From: Ulota crispa
Lineage: Eukaryota; Streptophyta; Bryopsida; Orthotrichales; Orthotrichaceae
Direction of reading: 5' to 3'
DNA: 64,000 bases
Assembly: GCA_963920765.1 (NCBI GenBank)
Contig: OY987244.1
Location: forward strand, 13,022,501 to 13,086,500
A program made the position numbers and the translations under genes. Of this stretch, positions 12,701-25,189 are shown in pieces; position 1 is the stretch's first letter, and the number at the start of each line of letters is the position of its first letter. The notes under the pieces were generated by a model, which saw nothing but the letters and a program-made list of their open reading frames with translations, was not told where the DNA came from and searched no databases.

Positions 12701-15700
12701 CCCCGCTTGCCAATAAAGTCTGTGCAGCAAGCGTTCAATCAAGGCTACATCAACTTCATCCTGTCACAAATTTCATACAACAGAAGTTCCATCAGAATTT
12801 GAGAGAATGATCAGAGAACGAAAATCAGAGTGGCAGCACTTTCTCATCGTGCTTGAACCTCGGGCCAAAAAACATTTGACTCGACCTCCTCAAATTGAGG
12901 GGTTGAACTAGCGAAGAACACTCAGCTAATACTCAAATGGTCTTACCTGATCGACTGACATCTGATAATTTTGGAGCAATGCCGTTTCTGCTGCCTGAGA
13001 CTGTGACTGCTGCATAAGCACAATGTGTTCATTCAAAACTGAGACAACTTCTTCTTGTCCGTTTTTTGTAGCCCAGTCAAGTGCCGTGTCACCATTATTT
13101 GCAGCAGCAGATACGTCCGCCCCGATGGATAGCAGCAGTTTGACATCGTCAACTCGTCCCTTCCCAGCCATAACCATTAATGCAGTTGCTCCAGTTTGCG
13201 AATGCTTGTAATTGCAAAGCTTCAATCTTGGAAACTCCTCAATCGTATCCATGAGCGTGTCAAAATCGTCTTCTAGCCATGCTAATTGTATAGCTTCATC
13301 TACACTCTTCCAGTCTTCTTCGGTGAGAGTTATTGGCTTTGCTCTACTCGATCCCTTCTCATTATTTACCTGCTGGTTCTCCGTCAGGGCCAGCACATCT
13401 TCAAGATAGTATGTCTGCACCTGTAAAAGTGAATTACATAAAACTGTAAATCAACAACCGTTCTGGCATTTACACAGCAGGTACATGGTACCGACAATCA
13501 ATACTCTATAAAAAGAGAAAGACTCACATGAGAACAGAAATACTCCTCTCATCATAGCTCAAACAGAACATGGCCAAATATATAAGAAAATTGAAAGTTT
13601 AGGCATAACGCAAGATCAGATACAGAACAGGAAAAATGTAAATTAAACTGAGAGATCGGTTTCTGTCGCTACAATAGAAACGGACATTAAAACGAACTGC
13701 AAACATAAGGAGTTACCAGGCGAACCATATCTCAGGTACACATGCAGACTAAAATGCGCAAATATAATTGTCCTCTTTCCAAGAATAATCGACGAAATGC
13801 ATAAAGGGCAAGTGATGCGGAACGCTTACTGGAAACATGAAGCCCGGGACTCGAACGACAGGGCAGCTGTTAAAGTAACTAGAGAATAGTCCCGCATCCA
13901 ACGTGGCACTCATTAAGATCTGACAAAGGTACATGTTAGTAATCAAGATTATAACTTTCAACTCTTAGAATGCCGCATATTCCTTCAAGTAGCCATTAAT
14001 TAGAGACACAATGTGCACAATATCAAAAATGGCAATTCCTGCTACCAGAAATCAGGACTCACCAAGCGTAAATTTGGCTTTGACGCAAGTAAATCTCTGC
14101 ACAACAAACAACAAAGTTTCAGCTCTCGTGCTCATTGTGTCACTCATAATAATACGTAATTCAACTCTAATTCAAGCTTGTTCAATGTTGAAAACTTGTA
14201 TCGCGTACATTGCGAGATTAGTAAGATTAGACCCTACCAATACAACACCGATGCTCGGTTAAAGCTAAGCATACAAAGAGCATCAGGACCCTGCGGTTTT
14301 AGGCGTGCAAATCCCACTGAAACGTTCACCTGAGCACAATCAACAAGAAATCGGCATTTCGATCACGCTCATGAATTTCATCCTGGAAAACCACGTGTCA
14401 AACAGCTCAGAGTGAGAAGAGGCTGAATTGACAATACAAAAGTTATATTTAAAGCTATGTCTGACCTCTAGATATCTAGAGCCTTCGTGGATCAGACACC
14501 AAATTAAATGGCAGTAATTGGGTTAATGTGATGCATTGGCTCAAAATATGAGATGATCGTTGTGTACACTACGTATAATCAGCAAAATGAGCTGTTCAGA
14601 AACATAAAAGGGACACAACATTAGCGATGCGGTCGAAAATCATGAATACCCAAAAATCTCCGTCTAAGTAATAGAAGCAGTCCATACTGTCGATAAAATA
14701 ACGTGATAGAAATAAAGAAAAGCCACAAGAGACTTACGACTATAACATGAGTGGCATCAAGCCCACTGAATTCCTCTGATTCATCCGACGCAGTCACATC
14801 TTCCTTCATCTTATGGCGTCCTGATCCAACAAGTTTTCGCAAAAGGACACCATTTGTACAGAACATGAGAGATGAATGTCTGCCCCCTTTTGACTCCAAA
14901 CGGATCTGCAAGTTTCAGGGTCATAACCCTCTCCTGTCACTTTCATTGCAATATGGCACAGGGCAATTGGAAAGAGGTATACTACTAGAAAGGCATCTTA
15001 GAGGAGTAGTGGTAGAGAGAAATCCTTTCTACCATTCACTTTCTGAGAGTGGTGGATCTCATGGATGGTGTAGATCAAGTTCGCAGGTTATGTCCCATAA
15101 CCGGCTAGCCGCTCCGCGACTCGACCGGTTACCGGTTATGTAGTGCACAACGTACGACCTTCATCCAATATGCATTTCTCATTCTAATAATAAAATATAA
15201 ACTTTCCCGACAACACAAGTTGAATTCAGCATGTCTGCCGAACCGAAAAAATCTGACAAACTTACAGAAGTCTGATTTCAATTCAATCCGTGAATTCCAG
15301 TTAGACCAATTCTATTGTAAGAGCGCCTATAAGAACGAAAAAAAGGCAAATGTCCTAAAAAGCTAACCTGATAACCAACTGTTTCACCGACATTTTCTCC
15401 ACGCTCAGCAGCAATTCGTTCAGCAACTGCATGAAACAAAATCATTAACAAAAAATGGAAGTAAATGAAGGAAAATATAATCAGATTGGCCTTGAAGTCC
15501 ATAGCAGTCATTTGAGCAACAATCCTATCTTTCTCACGTTAAAACTTGAATCCAAAGTACGTACGAAACGAGTTCAGAACATCCAACTCCAACTGTCCAA
15601 TCCAACGTCAAGAAACAATCGAGTCAAATAAGACAAAACCTGAAGTGGCTGAAATACGCCGAGGTTGAGTACAAATAATTCTGCAGGGTTTCTTCTGAGC

Positions 15701-18700
15701 CCACAAATGATCAAGTATATATTGTGGAACCTGAAGGCCACCCAATCAAACGAACGCCTTTCACATGATGCACCTCATTGTTCCCGCTTTTCTATTTGTG
15801 AAAGTTCCCAAGAATGGAACCCAACAGAACAAACCAGATCCAAACTTCTTTATTCTCCAAAAACATAATTTGATATAATTAACTGCTGATAGACAAATGA
15901 ACAACAAATTGAAGTACGTCGACGCAATAAAATTTTACAGGCTTGGGAGATTTGTCTGCTAACCTGCGTGGTCTTCCCACAACCAGTTTCTCCAGCGATA
16001 AGAACCACCTGAAGGAAAATCGCCTATTAACTGACTGATTGAACAAAGACTAAATGAACCAAGAACGACTCACAACCAATTTACAAATTGAAGACATCAA
16101 AATCAAACACAACATAGAACGAATCAAGTCACACAGAGTACGCTCACAAGACTATCAGAGATTCGGCTCTACATTCAGACATACATGCTCATACACATAT
16201 TAATAAAATTCCGGCCAATATTCACCACACTAACAAAACAAGTAACGAGCTTGAATGATTTCTTACAGAAACACCGTCTGACCTGGTGGTTGTCCACAGT
16301 CGCTGTAATTTCATCCTTAAAGGAAGCGATTGGGAGGGTAGCCCTCTTTTCTGCCATCTGATCACATGAATAGAACTAGCAAATTCAGCCTAAGACATAA
16401 GCATGTGGAAATGAAAATACCAAATAGTATACTAGAGAAATGACTGAGTGCGATTTCAAGTAGTCGATCCACGTGATCAGAAGAATACGAACCTTTTTAA
16501 GAGCCGGTACCTTCTGTAGTCGAGAAGCTAGTACAGTAGCTTGTCTTTCAACCTCATGTGGACTCATCGTCCATTGTTTGCTAGACTTTCCGCGTCTCGA
16601 TCCATCCTTTCTCCTCGAAGTACTGCCCGTTGTTGAAACAATTGCTGGAGAATCCCATTTCTTTATAACTAGCTCCTCTTCCGCAGGAGGATGTCGATAA
16701 AAAAGGTCAGCTAGAACTTCCTGAGACGCTGGCGAGAAGGACAAAGGGGCTGCTAAATATTTTCTGTTCCCCTGTTGTTGTACAGGTTTTAAAACTGCAA
16801 CACGCCTATCATTTCCCTTTCTGCAAATCACCAATCATTAATCAAAAACACAAAAATCCTAAAGCATGCGCAAATGATCCACAACTAGCACAAGATCAAC
16901 GAAGGCAAGAACGACGTGTGTTGTCTGTTGCTGTGTGATGTAAACATCCCGCTGTGAGAATGAGAGACCCGCAACCTAAAATACGTATATTTTCACTCAG
17001 AATACTTGCTTAGGGATTCAAAGCATGGCATTTCTCACATGTCTTAGCTACATTCTCCAGCAGAATTGTTAAGCAAAGACATACCCTCGACTCTTGGACT
17101 TTAACCCCAGCTTTTTGCAAGTGTCGTGCACCACAGCTCTGTCATGATTGCTAAGATCCGCTTCAAAAACTAGCTCTGCATTTCCAAAACTCCACAATGA
17201 ACACGTATTGGAAAAACACGTCCTTTACACGCATCCACGTATTCAAGGAGGTCACTACACTTAAACGTATCATAAAAATTTACAAGCTAGCTAAATAAGA
17301 AGTAGTAAGCAAGCTAGATAACCGGTAACCCCAGAACATTCAACCAATGCTAATCACAATCAACCCATCCATAAAAGGGTTCCTCCTCATTTATCCAGCT
17401 GATGGCAGATACGGAACCCAATGAAGTTGAGTACCAGAAGTAGTGTGCCACTATGCTGTTCATATTACACAATTTCTGCGTGCAACTGCATGTACTTTCA
17501 AACACGACAAGCTCAAACTCACCTGCACAAATTTCAAATAAATACCACGCAGAATTAGCTTCCAGATCAGATTACAATGTAACCCTACCAAAGCAAGATG
17601 ACAGTTACGTACGAAACAGGATGGGCAATTCGTCGTTCGTCTCCTCTAAAACATGTGTAGGATCTACAGATATCTATAAACCACTCCTACTTTGAAGCAA
17701 TCCATGGGAATTGACACAACTACATACTTTGGCTCTTCCACAGCTTCTCAAGCCCAGCTGAAATACCATTTGAAGAAGGAATCGTAATCTAACAGCGATA
17801 GATTACCTTTCTTCAAATACACGACAGGTGATTGTATATGAAGTTGGAAGAATTATGTCTCAAAAAGCGAGGACTTCAATCAACCGAAATATTGCACGTA
17901 TAAATGTCAGGAACTACATTGCACATATTTAGGCTCCTCAAATTGTTAGACGCCAATTGCGGAAGGCAATTACAGATTTAATATACCTCACGATATTTTA
18001 TAGTAATGTTAACTATCGCTTTGAAATCGTACTGACATTAAATTGTAACATGCTCGTATTCATCAACAGAGCAGGTTTCAGAAAGTCATAATTGTGACAT
18101 TCAAACACAGAAGTCCACAAACTAGTACTGGTATAGATCTGAACGACGTCTGAAAAAGGTGAAAATCTGTTATTATAACGAATACAACTGTGGCACCACA
18201 CCAAATTGCGACACCTATCTAATTGCAATACTCCAAATCAATGAAAATATCCGGTTTTAAGAAAGTAAACTACCTCAATTTCCAAACTCAAGCCAGTTTT
18301 GGATAATCTACACTAACAAACTTTGAACCTTGTAGCTTTTGCGCACGGCATCCAAATGATGTAGTTTTTGTTGCGCTGAAATGCTCTTTGATTGGCTAAT
18401 GAAAATATTCAAAAGTCTGACCATTCTTATAAAAATTATGCACGGCACATAAAGTGTCGCAATCAGGTGGTCATTATACTCGGACACTCTTAGGAAAAGC
18501 TCAATTCCATTCATGCATAGGCTCAAGTTCCTATCATACACTGCATAATTCACTGCTAAAACAGTCCGAGAAATTGAACCTTGCTCATTGCTAGCCTTAA
18601 ATTGATTAAGCCTGTCCACAATACTGATCCGATCAGCTTCAGCCACAGGTCGTCGCCCGGGGAGAGGTCCTCTGCCTCCCCTGCCTCCTCTTCCTCCTCC

Positions 18701-18742
18701 TCCTCCTCCACGACCTCCTGCTCTTCCCGACCACGGCTCCAT
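9736..18742 (-). CDS. DExH-box RNA helicase, DExH6/NIH type (R3H, DEIH core, ankyrin, HA2, OB), 19 exons
   Basis: Predicted ATP-dependent RNA/DNA helicase of 1164 aa, probably nuclear. Exons: 18742-18580, 17175-17085, 16820-16493, 16357-16283, 16008-15964, 15730-15640, 15426-15368, 14905-14738, 14382-14330, 14096-14063, 13919-13830, 13420-12947, 12760-12383, 12228-12064, 11803-11359, 11245-10908, 10741-10571, 10290-10120, 9891-9736. All introns are GT-AG and all phases agree. Features: Gly/Arg-rich N-terminus (RGG type); R3H domain with RAVVH (about 40-90); Walker A GETGCGKT (225-232); DEIH (341-344); SAT (373-375); ankyrin repeats inserted in the core (about 443-531); [11 protein letters not shown] (646-656); QREGRAGR (694-701); then HA2 and OB-fold regions. 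This order matches Arabidopsis DExH6 and animal YTHDC2, but no YTH domain is present. The start is the only ATG before the Gly-rich run. Intron 1 (about 1.4 kb) is the longest; I saw no gene in the introns. Confidence 0.93.
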
Positions 18743-19071
18743 CAAAATACAGCGCTATCAAACTTCAACAGAAAAGTGTCGGATTTTGCTCAATATCGGT
18801 CGAATTTGCACAGATAGATTCTCTGAAGGTGCGCTTGCAAGCACAGTGAACAGGAAGAGGAAGGGATTTTGAAATTGAATAAGAATGCGCGGGGACTAAA
18901 ACGCAAAAAACAGGGGAGACGGGAGGCAGGTTCTTCGGAGATGGCGAATGTGAATAGAATCGAGGGATCGGAATTAGGGCAAGGATTTTAAGGGTACCTG
19001 TTGTCTGGAGGACGACTGTTCTGCGTGGAATGTCCGGCATGTCCTGCACTTTTAAACGTCAGGCATCACCT
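18743..19071 (-). promoter_or_regulatory. Helicase 5' UTR and proximal promoter
   Basis: About 330 bp between the helicase ATG and the foldback insertion at 19080. It is richer in G+C than the surroundings and has purine-rich stretches (such as GGAAGAGGAAGGGATTTTG). No TATA box is evident, which fits a housekeeping-type promoter. The boundary with the inserted element makes the native promoter short or interrupted. Confidence 0.4.
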
Positions 19072-19079
19072 TTTATCTA

Positions 19080-19484
19080 GAGACGGACTAGGGAGACACC
19101 CCCAGTTAGTAGGAGATACCCTATAGCCCAACCTATTAAATTTGAGATTATTGTTATGTCAAATGAAGAAATAAAACAAAAATAATATTTTAGAGCATAA
19201 TTTGCATTTGCAAGCATTGTAAACATATAATAAATATGTTTCATTTGTGACATGGTTAAGAGTTAAAACTAGTCATTTCTTTTGTTTGTAAGTTTAACTC
19301 TTGACCATGTCACAAATGAGACATATTTGTTATATGTTTGCAATGCTTGCACATGTAAATGTGCGCTAAAATATTGTTTTGATTTTATTTCTTAATTTTG
19401 ACGTAACAATAATCTCAAATTTAATAAGTTGGGCTATAGGGGGTGTCTCCCTAGCAACTGGGGGCTATTTCCTTAGTCTGTACC
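19080..19484. mobile_element. 405-bp foldback MITE (Mutator- or hAT-like) upstream of the helicase
   Basis: The two halves are complementary over about 200 bp each, including CCCCCAGTT, TATAGCCCAAC and AAATTTGAGATTATTGTTA. They are flanked by the direct repeat TTTATCTA (19072-19079 and 19485-19492), extendable to 9-10 bp with one mismatch. An 8-bp duplication suggests hAT, 9-10 bp suggests Mutator-like. There is no coding capacity. If transcribed it would make a long hairpin, a possible small-RNA source. Confidence 0.75.
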
Positions 19485-19496
19485 TTTATCTAACAC

Positions 19497-19890
19497 TAAG
19501 GTAACCGTACCCATACCCGAGCGTTTAAGGGTTTAGGATACTTCAAGCTCTCAGAAAATTCAAGAAAAAATTTATAGGGTTAGCTTTTCAACAAATTATC
19601 ATGGAACCATGGAACGTAATTTTTGTGGAAAATAGTATTGTAGATTATTTTATAATAAAGGGTAAAGTTGCAACTCATAGGGTCTCTATTAGCAACTAAA
19701 GATTATCCTTGAAACTACTTTGATGTGTTCCTATACATGTGCTTGATGGTCCCAATCCTAATAGCCTCATAGCAACTTAACAACTAACATGTGGTAAGAT
19801 TTGCTTGTGCACAAGTGACATTCAGTGTTCCACTATGGGTTCAAGAGTGTGTGGAAAACACCCTAAATGTGGAGTGCAGGAAGGAGGCCC
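19497..19890. mobile_element. Repeat R1, copy 1, left part
   Basis: It begins TAAGGTAACCGTACCCATAC, resembling the TA-flanked AGGTA family. It matches 27093-27337 and the reverse complement of 28863-29260. After the shared GAGTGCAGGAA the homology is broken by about 2.1 kb of other sequence and resumes near 22060-22100 (ATGGGTATGGTTACTTTA), so something inserted into this copy. Confidence 0.6.
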
Positions 19891-21690
19891 GTTGTCGGGT
19901 TGAGAGGAGCGCGCCTAGAGAACACGTAGGGTGTCTTGCTGCAATCGTGCGTTGTCAACTAAATCGTTTTCAATCTTGATCTTCTCTTCAAATCTTCAGT
20001 CTTCAGTCTTCCGTTGGCCTATCCTGTAGCTGGCTCTAATGATATAAGGGTCAAGGTAGGGATAAGAGCCCACTAAATACGGGACGGGTAGATCGGGACA
20101 GCAGACACGAGCTGCCGTCCGTATGACGGGATCCTAAAATCAAATTCACAATCTGCTGGCCAAAATTCCAGATCGTGAGAACAGAGCAAGTCTCGACCAT
20201 GTGGGTGATCAATCCCACTTCGTCACCACGACAATAAATGGGGTTAAGTTTGGTTTAACTCAAACTGCCCGCAACAAGGTTTACAAAACAAAATGGAAAT
20301 AAATTGACAAACGAGCCTCCAAAATCGGCTAGGAATAACAAAGCCACATTCTACACATATATAAAAAATAAACCCAAAACATTCCTCTTGAAATCTTCAT
20401 ATCTTCAGATCTTCAAGTCTTCATGTCTTCAAATTTTCAAGTCTTCATGTTTTAATAAAAACAATGGGGAAAATCACAAATAACAAGTCATAGAAAAGCA
20501 GCGACCTTCTATCTAGTGCCACAGATGGCTCAAAGATTCAAATGCTAAATATAACAACAATTTTAAAAGTTCTTCTAACCTTCTAACATTCCTCCAAATT
20601 TCAACTCAATCTAAGATATTGTCCAAAAGTTATGTGGGTTCAAAGTAGAGGCTCTTCTTCCTCCTTACAAACTAAACACTGCCTCTATAAACCTCTATAA
20701 CTTTTGTTTTATACATCACCCATAAAAATGTGATATCAATTTAAAAAGATGATATCACCGGCTTCAGCCCATAAAATTTGCACTTCAAAACAAAACTCTG
20801 TCCGAAAGCTCTAGTCAATCAAAGTGTGGGTCTCAATTTTTTAGAGAGCACCCAAACCCGCAACTTCTACCCACTATAATTTCTTCAATAAAACTCCAAA
20901 TGAAATGATTAAAGAAAATTTGAAAAGCTATGACAACAAACTATCACTCCTAAAAATTTGAGAAGATTATCTCATACTATCCAAAAGTTGTAGCTCTTCA
21001 AAGTCTCGGCTTTCTCCTAACAAAAGGGCAGCCATTTCCAAACCTTCACACTTCCATAACTTTCTAGTCCAAGCTTCAAACCTCAAGTTTAAAAACTTTC
21101 TAGAAAGCCAATACTAAGATAAACACTCTCTTCAAACCTTGTTGCAAAATGATATACAGATCATAAGTTATGGCTTGTTGAAGTCTCAGCCTTTCTTCAT
21201 AGTTTGGCCTTTTGACTCCAAAATTCAAACACTCATAACTTTTGCATCACAACTCCAAATCAAACTTGCAAACTCATTTTGAAAAGGTAATCACACAAGG
21301 AACAACCTCCTTAAATTTCAATTCAAAATCACATATATACAAAAAAAAATCTCACATCAAAGTTTCGGGATTTTTCCCTTTCTTCCCACCAACACTCATA
21401 CACTAACTTCCAACAACTAAGGGATCTTTCCTCCATAATTTCGACCCTATCTAAAGTAGGGAGGTGGGGCACATCAGCCCATGCCCTCCCTATCCTAACT
21501 TCACCATAGATGCCAAACTTTTTTTCCTTTCACACCTTTCCTATTGACTTCTAAACCCTTAGTATTTTTATTCAAACAAAGGCAAAATATATGAGCCTTC
21601 CAAAACATCTAGATAAACATACGAAAATGATTAAATTACAAAATAAATGCCATCGTAAAGTGGCCACGTGCCTTTGCGAGCATATAATAG
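19891..21690. repeat. Unclassified sequence inserted in R1 copy 1
   Basis: No gene is recognised. The stretch has a degenerate TCTTCA repeat at 19981-20010 and again at 20391-20452 (units like CTTCAAGTCTT). A G+C-richer part at 20040-20240 is followed by AT-rich sequence with recurring phrases such as AAAAGTTGTAGCTCTTCAAAG. The style resembles the non-coding interior of a large retrotransposon derivative, but no pair of LTRs was found. Confidence 0.35.
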
Positions 21691-21696
21691 TGTCAA

Positions 21697-21965
21697 ACGC
21701 TTGTCTTTAGTCGCCAAGTCGTGGACTTGGTTGGCTGGAGAAGCGGTTGTCTCTGGTCACCCGCCGGTCCGAGTTCGAATCCCATCGGACTCGTCGAACG
21801 GTGATGGCGGCTCACGGCTTGGCAGCTAGTGAGGTAGGAAATTGGCCCAGCCAACCCGCTACCTACTCCCTTGAGCTGTGCATGTGACAAGACGGCGCAG
21901 CGCACTGGAATCTATGGCCGCTGCGCTGTCACCAAACCGTGGTCTTCACCACGACCACCCCTTTT
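21697..21965 (+). mobile_element. tRNA-derived SINE candidate
   Basis: An A-box-like TCGCCAAGTCGTGG (about 21711-21724) is followed by a good pol III B box, GAGTTCGAATC (21771-21781), then about 180 bp of unrelated G+C-rich body ending in CCCCTTTT. The spacing fits an internal pol III promoter, but the sequence does not close into a tRNA acceptor stem. Target-site duplication was not found. Confidence 0.5.
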
Positions 21966-22160
21966 GCCTCAACTGTTGATTTATTGAAATCAACACAAAC
22001 ATAAATATATATTGAGTATCTACATGATGGAGATATCTCTATCAGGACACTATGACATATGGGTATGGTTACTTTAGTATAGGCACCCGCATATCCAACA
22101 AGACGCAAAATAATTTGAAATCTAATTATGCAAAACATTTTTTCGCAAAAATTAATTCTT

Positions 22161-22495
22161 TGTCAGAACCTGCTATAAATTGAATGTCAACACTCTAATC
22201 TCACCTTCCAGCTTTCTGCATCACTGCTCTATGATCCTATCTGCAAGATTCTTTCTTTTCCAATGTTCCTCTTCCATACCAAGAGTGACGTTAATAGATT
22301 ACAAAGCCTCAATTGTTTACTCAAGAATCACATTATAAACGAGAAAAATTAAAATACAACAGCTCATGATATTAACAGAATGCAAGGTGAGAGACTCAAC
22401 CCTCTCACTAGCATTTATAAAGAATGACAAGAGTCTTAAAAGCTAACCATTGTAACCGCTACTATGTAGTCTAGATGTACGACGGAGTCATAAGA
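22161..22495 (-). repeat. Gypsy 3' LTR
   Basis: This aligns along its whole length with 26351-26687. Shared marks include CACTCTAATCTCACCTT-like sequence, AGAGTGACGTTAATAGATTA and GCTACTATGTAGTC. It adjoins the purine tract on its internal side, which fixes the element's orientation as minus. Confidence 0.85.
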
Positions 22496-23128
22496 TTACC
22501 CCCTCTTTGAATTTCTATTAAGTGGTCCCGATGCGTCAGGATGTCGATGATGAAACTTCTTGACAGATTTGGGAGCATTTTGCAAATGTTCTACAGGTTC
22601 CCAAAAATTCTGGTCTTGTCCATATCCTTGCCATGAAACTAGATATTGAAGTTTTTTCCCTCGACCACTAAATTGCGAGTCTAATATACTGTGAACTTTC
22701 CATTCAATATCCCCTGCTAGCGTTACCACTGGTGGTGGAGGCAGCTGCTTGTGAGCGGAAATGATATCTTGACAATATGACTCCTGAAGTGATACGTGAA
22801 ACACATTGTGAATTTGGAGTGTTTTGAGGAATTATAGCTGATATACTAACTCCGACAATTTACTTGTGATGGAAAAGGGTCCCAAAAACTTTGACTCTAA
22901 TTTTTTAGAAGGTGCTGTTGTAGAGATGTGATCATGTCTAAGAAGTACTTTGTCGTCGACTTGAAAATGAGGTTGTTGTTGGACATGCCGATCATAGTAT
23001 CTCTTTGCTTGCTCTCTTACAATTTTAATGGTAGTCTTTCTTTCCTCGTGAACTTCTTATAAAAGACGAATCCTTTCTTCAGCTACTAGTATTGTGGAAT
23101 TTGTAAGTGATGTGAAAGACAGAGATAG
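22496..23128 (-). pseudogene. Integrase C-terminus with chromodomain (gypsy relic)
   Basis: The last part (22496-22804) is open and encodes a chromodomain: EWKVHSILDSQ, KKLQYLVSWQGY and FWEPVEHL are visible. Upstream translation gives integrase-tail sequence (for example REQAKRYYDRH and KVLLRHDHI) interrupted by stop codons. The chromodomain would have targeted integration to particular chromatin. The rest of the polyprotein is missing and the frame is truncated at the CACTA insertion (23129). Confidence 0.8.
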
Positions 23129-24091
23129 CACTAGTAAAAAACTCAACACAAAATCAACAGAATTTCAACCAAAAACTATTGATTTTTTCTGTGGATTTGG
23201 TCAAGTTGATTTGGATACTTTTTTGTTGATTTTTTGTTGATTATTTACAATTTTCTGTTAATTTTTTGTTGATTTCCATTACTTTTCACGTATTTTATGT
23301 TGTTCAATTCTATTTCTTTTAAATTTAAATTTTTTTTTTCATAGAATTTTATTTTATTTTATGAAAAAGTAAACTTTTTCGGAGACAGGCAGTTGCCTAA
23401 ACCCCGAGGCAGCTGCCCTAACCTCAAGGCAGCTGCCCGAGCCTCCGAACAACTGCCCAAACCCCAGGGCAGCTATCCAAACCCTCGGGCTGCTGCCGGC
23501 AGTGGGGTTTGAATCCCCCACCTCTATCCTCACACTCCACAATTCTATCACATTCTCAAAAACCACTAGAGAATGTGCAATTACACATTCACACATTAGA
23601 ATTATGATTCTATTTGTACATTAAATGTTCATGTCTTTAGTAATCCAGTAGACTTTGGAGGCTATTTCCGCCCATTAAAGGACTTTTTTTCAAAAAACCT
23701 AAAACTAAAAAAAGTTGGTAAATGTATTTTACTTTCACCTCCAACAATTTTTTTTGGATTTCAATCTTTTTATCAAAAGTTATGAGCTAAAATCAAAAAA
23801 GGTGTTTAGAAATTTTAAATAAATTGTTTATTTCCATCCTTTTGATTTTGTTTATAAATTTTTATTGGAATTCGCAAATCTCATAACGATTGTTGCAAGC
23901 AAAGGTTGAATTCATTAATAATTATTATTTAGTGCTAGTTTTTTTTGTAAAAAGAGCCTTATTTTGTTAAAATAGCCTCCATAGTTTGATAGCTTCAAAT
24001 AACATGAAATCGTGAAAAGTTACAGAATTAAATCCTTGCAATTATAAATCCAAATTCTATAGACTTTTGAATAGTTTTGGATATTTTTTAA

Positions 24092-24503
24092 GGGAATTAA
24101 TATGTGAACCACACCCTTTGAACTACTGTACCACACCCTTGGGGTAAATTTTAGATTTCTACCATCAAGATTTTGAGTTTGAGAATTTTGAATTCAAATT
24201 TGGACTTAGGGACCATGATATTTTCTAGGACCATAAAAAAGGTTGCAATTCAACAACACCCAATGAAAAAGCTTATCTATTTTTACAAACAAAAGTAAAA
24301 TTAACAATTTTCTTCCTAACTAAACTTTTTCATTGGGTGTTATTGAATTGCAACTTTTTTTACGGTTCTAGACAATACCATGGTCTCTAAGTCCAAATCT
24401 GAATTCAAAATTTTCAAATTCAGCTTTTTGATGGTAGAAATCTAAAATTTACTCCGTGGTGTGGTATAGTAATTGGAAGGATGTGGTACACATATCAATT
24501 CCC
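24092..24503. mobile_element. Foldback MITE, GGGAATTGATATGTG family, copy B
   Basis: It starts GGGAATTAATATGTGAACCA and ends CACATATCAATTCCC; the inner pair includes CAACACCCAATGAAAAAGC. It is nested in the CACTA element, which makes it the third layer of insertion at this spot (gypsy, then CACTA, then MITE). Confidence 0.75.
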
Positions 24504-25189
24504 ATCTTTTAAAGCTTATAAAAATATTTTATAAGATAGTTTTTTTTTAATTCATTTGGTTAGTAATAGAAGGAAAAATACTAAAAATACCCTTTTAAGT
24601 CTTTCAAAATATCAAGTTTACGCCAAAAATATGTGAAACGTTAGAAGTAGTCCTTATTTTTTGTAGGAATATCAATTATACTCCTATTATTTTGGAAAAT
24701 TAATAAAAAAAACTCTTCTATTTTGAAATGTTAGATATATCTTTGTGTTATTTGAAATGTAAAAATCACCTTTGGTTTCTTGTAAGAATTTGCATTAAAC
24801 TATACACTTGGTTATTATATAACATAAAGATATTTTTGGTACTTTTAATCCTTAAGGGACATATATGATTTCTTCAAAGAATTGAGGAGCATCTTTTATA
24901 TTTGTTTGTAAAGAAATTTTGGTATTTAAAACAACAAAATGTTGTACTTTGTATATAAAATTTTGTTGAATTAGTGAAGTTGTGTCCAAAAGTGTCCAGA
25001 TCAACAGAAAATTATTGATTTTTTTGTTATTATGGTCATGTTTTTACTTGACTTTAAAGGCTGCTAATTTTAAATCTAACCAAATTGTGAAAAGTAAAGA
25101 AAATAAAACCAGTCAATGTACACTCAAACTTCTAAAAGATTTTTTTTTTATTTTAAACTTCTTTTATTTTTTAAAACTTCAAAATTTTT

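Noticed and set aside
14215..14320. 5S rRNA-like phrase within helicase intron 9
   Set aside because: Only short scattered similarity; the internal control region of 5S is not present.
15085..15140. Palindromic CATAACCGG...CCGGTTATG in a helicase intron
   Set aside because: It is short and isolated, with no partner element or terminal duplication found.
18743..18745. Earlier TTG as helicase start
   Set aside because: Plant genes start at ATG; the ATG at 18742 begins the conserved Gly/Arg-rich N-terminus.
20020..20045. Degenerate retrotransposon primer site (GGCTCTAATGATATAAG resembling a reversed initiator-Met site)
   Set aside because: Several mismatches, and no LTR pair could be placed around it.
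21706..21800. Functional tRNA gene
   Set aside because: It has A- and B-box-like sequence but no matching acceptor stem or convincing anticodon arm, so SINE is more likely.
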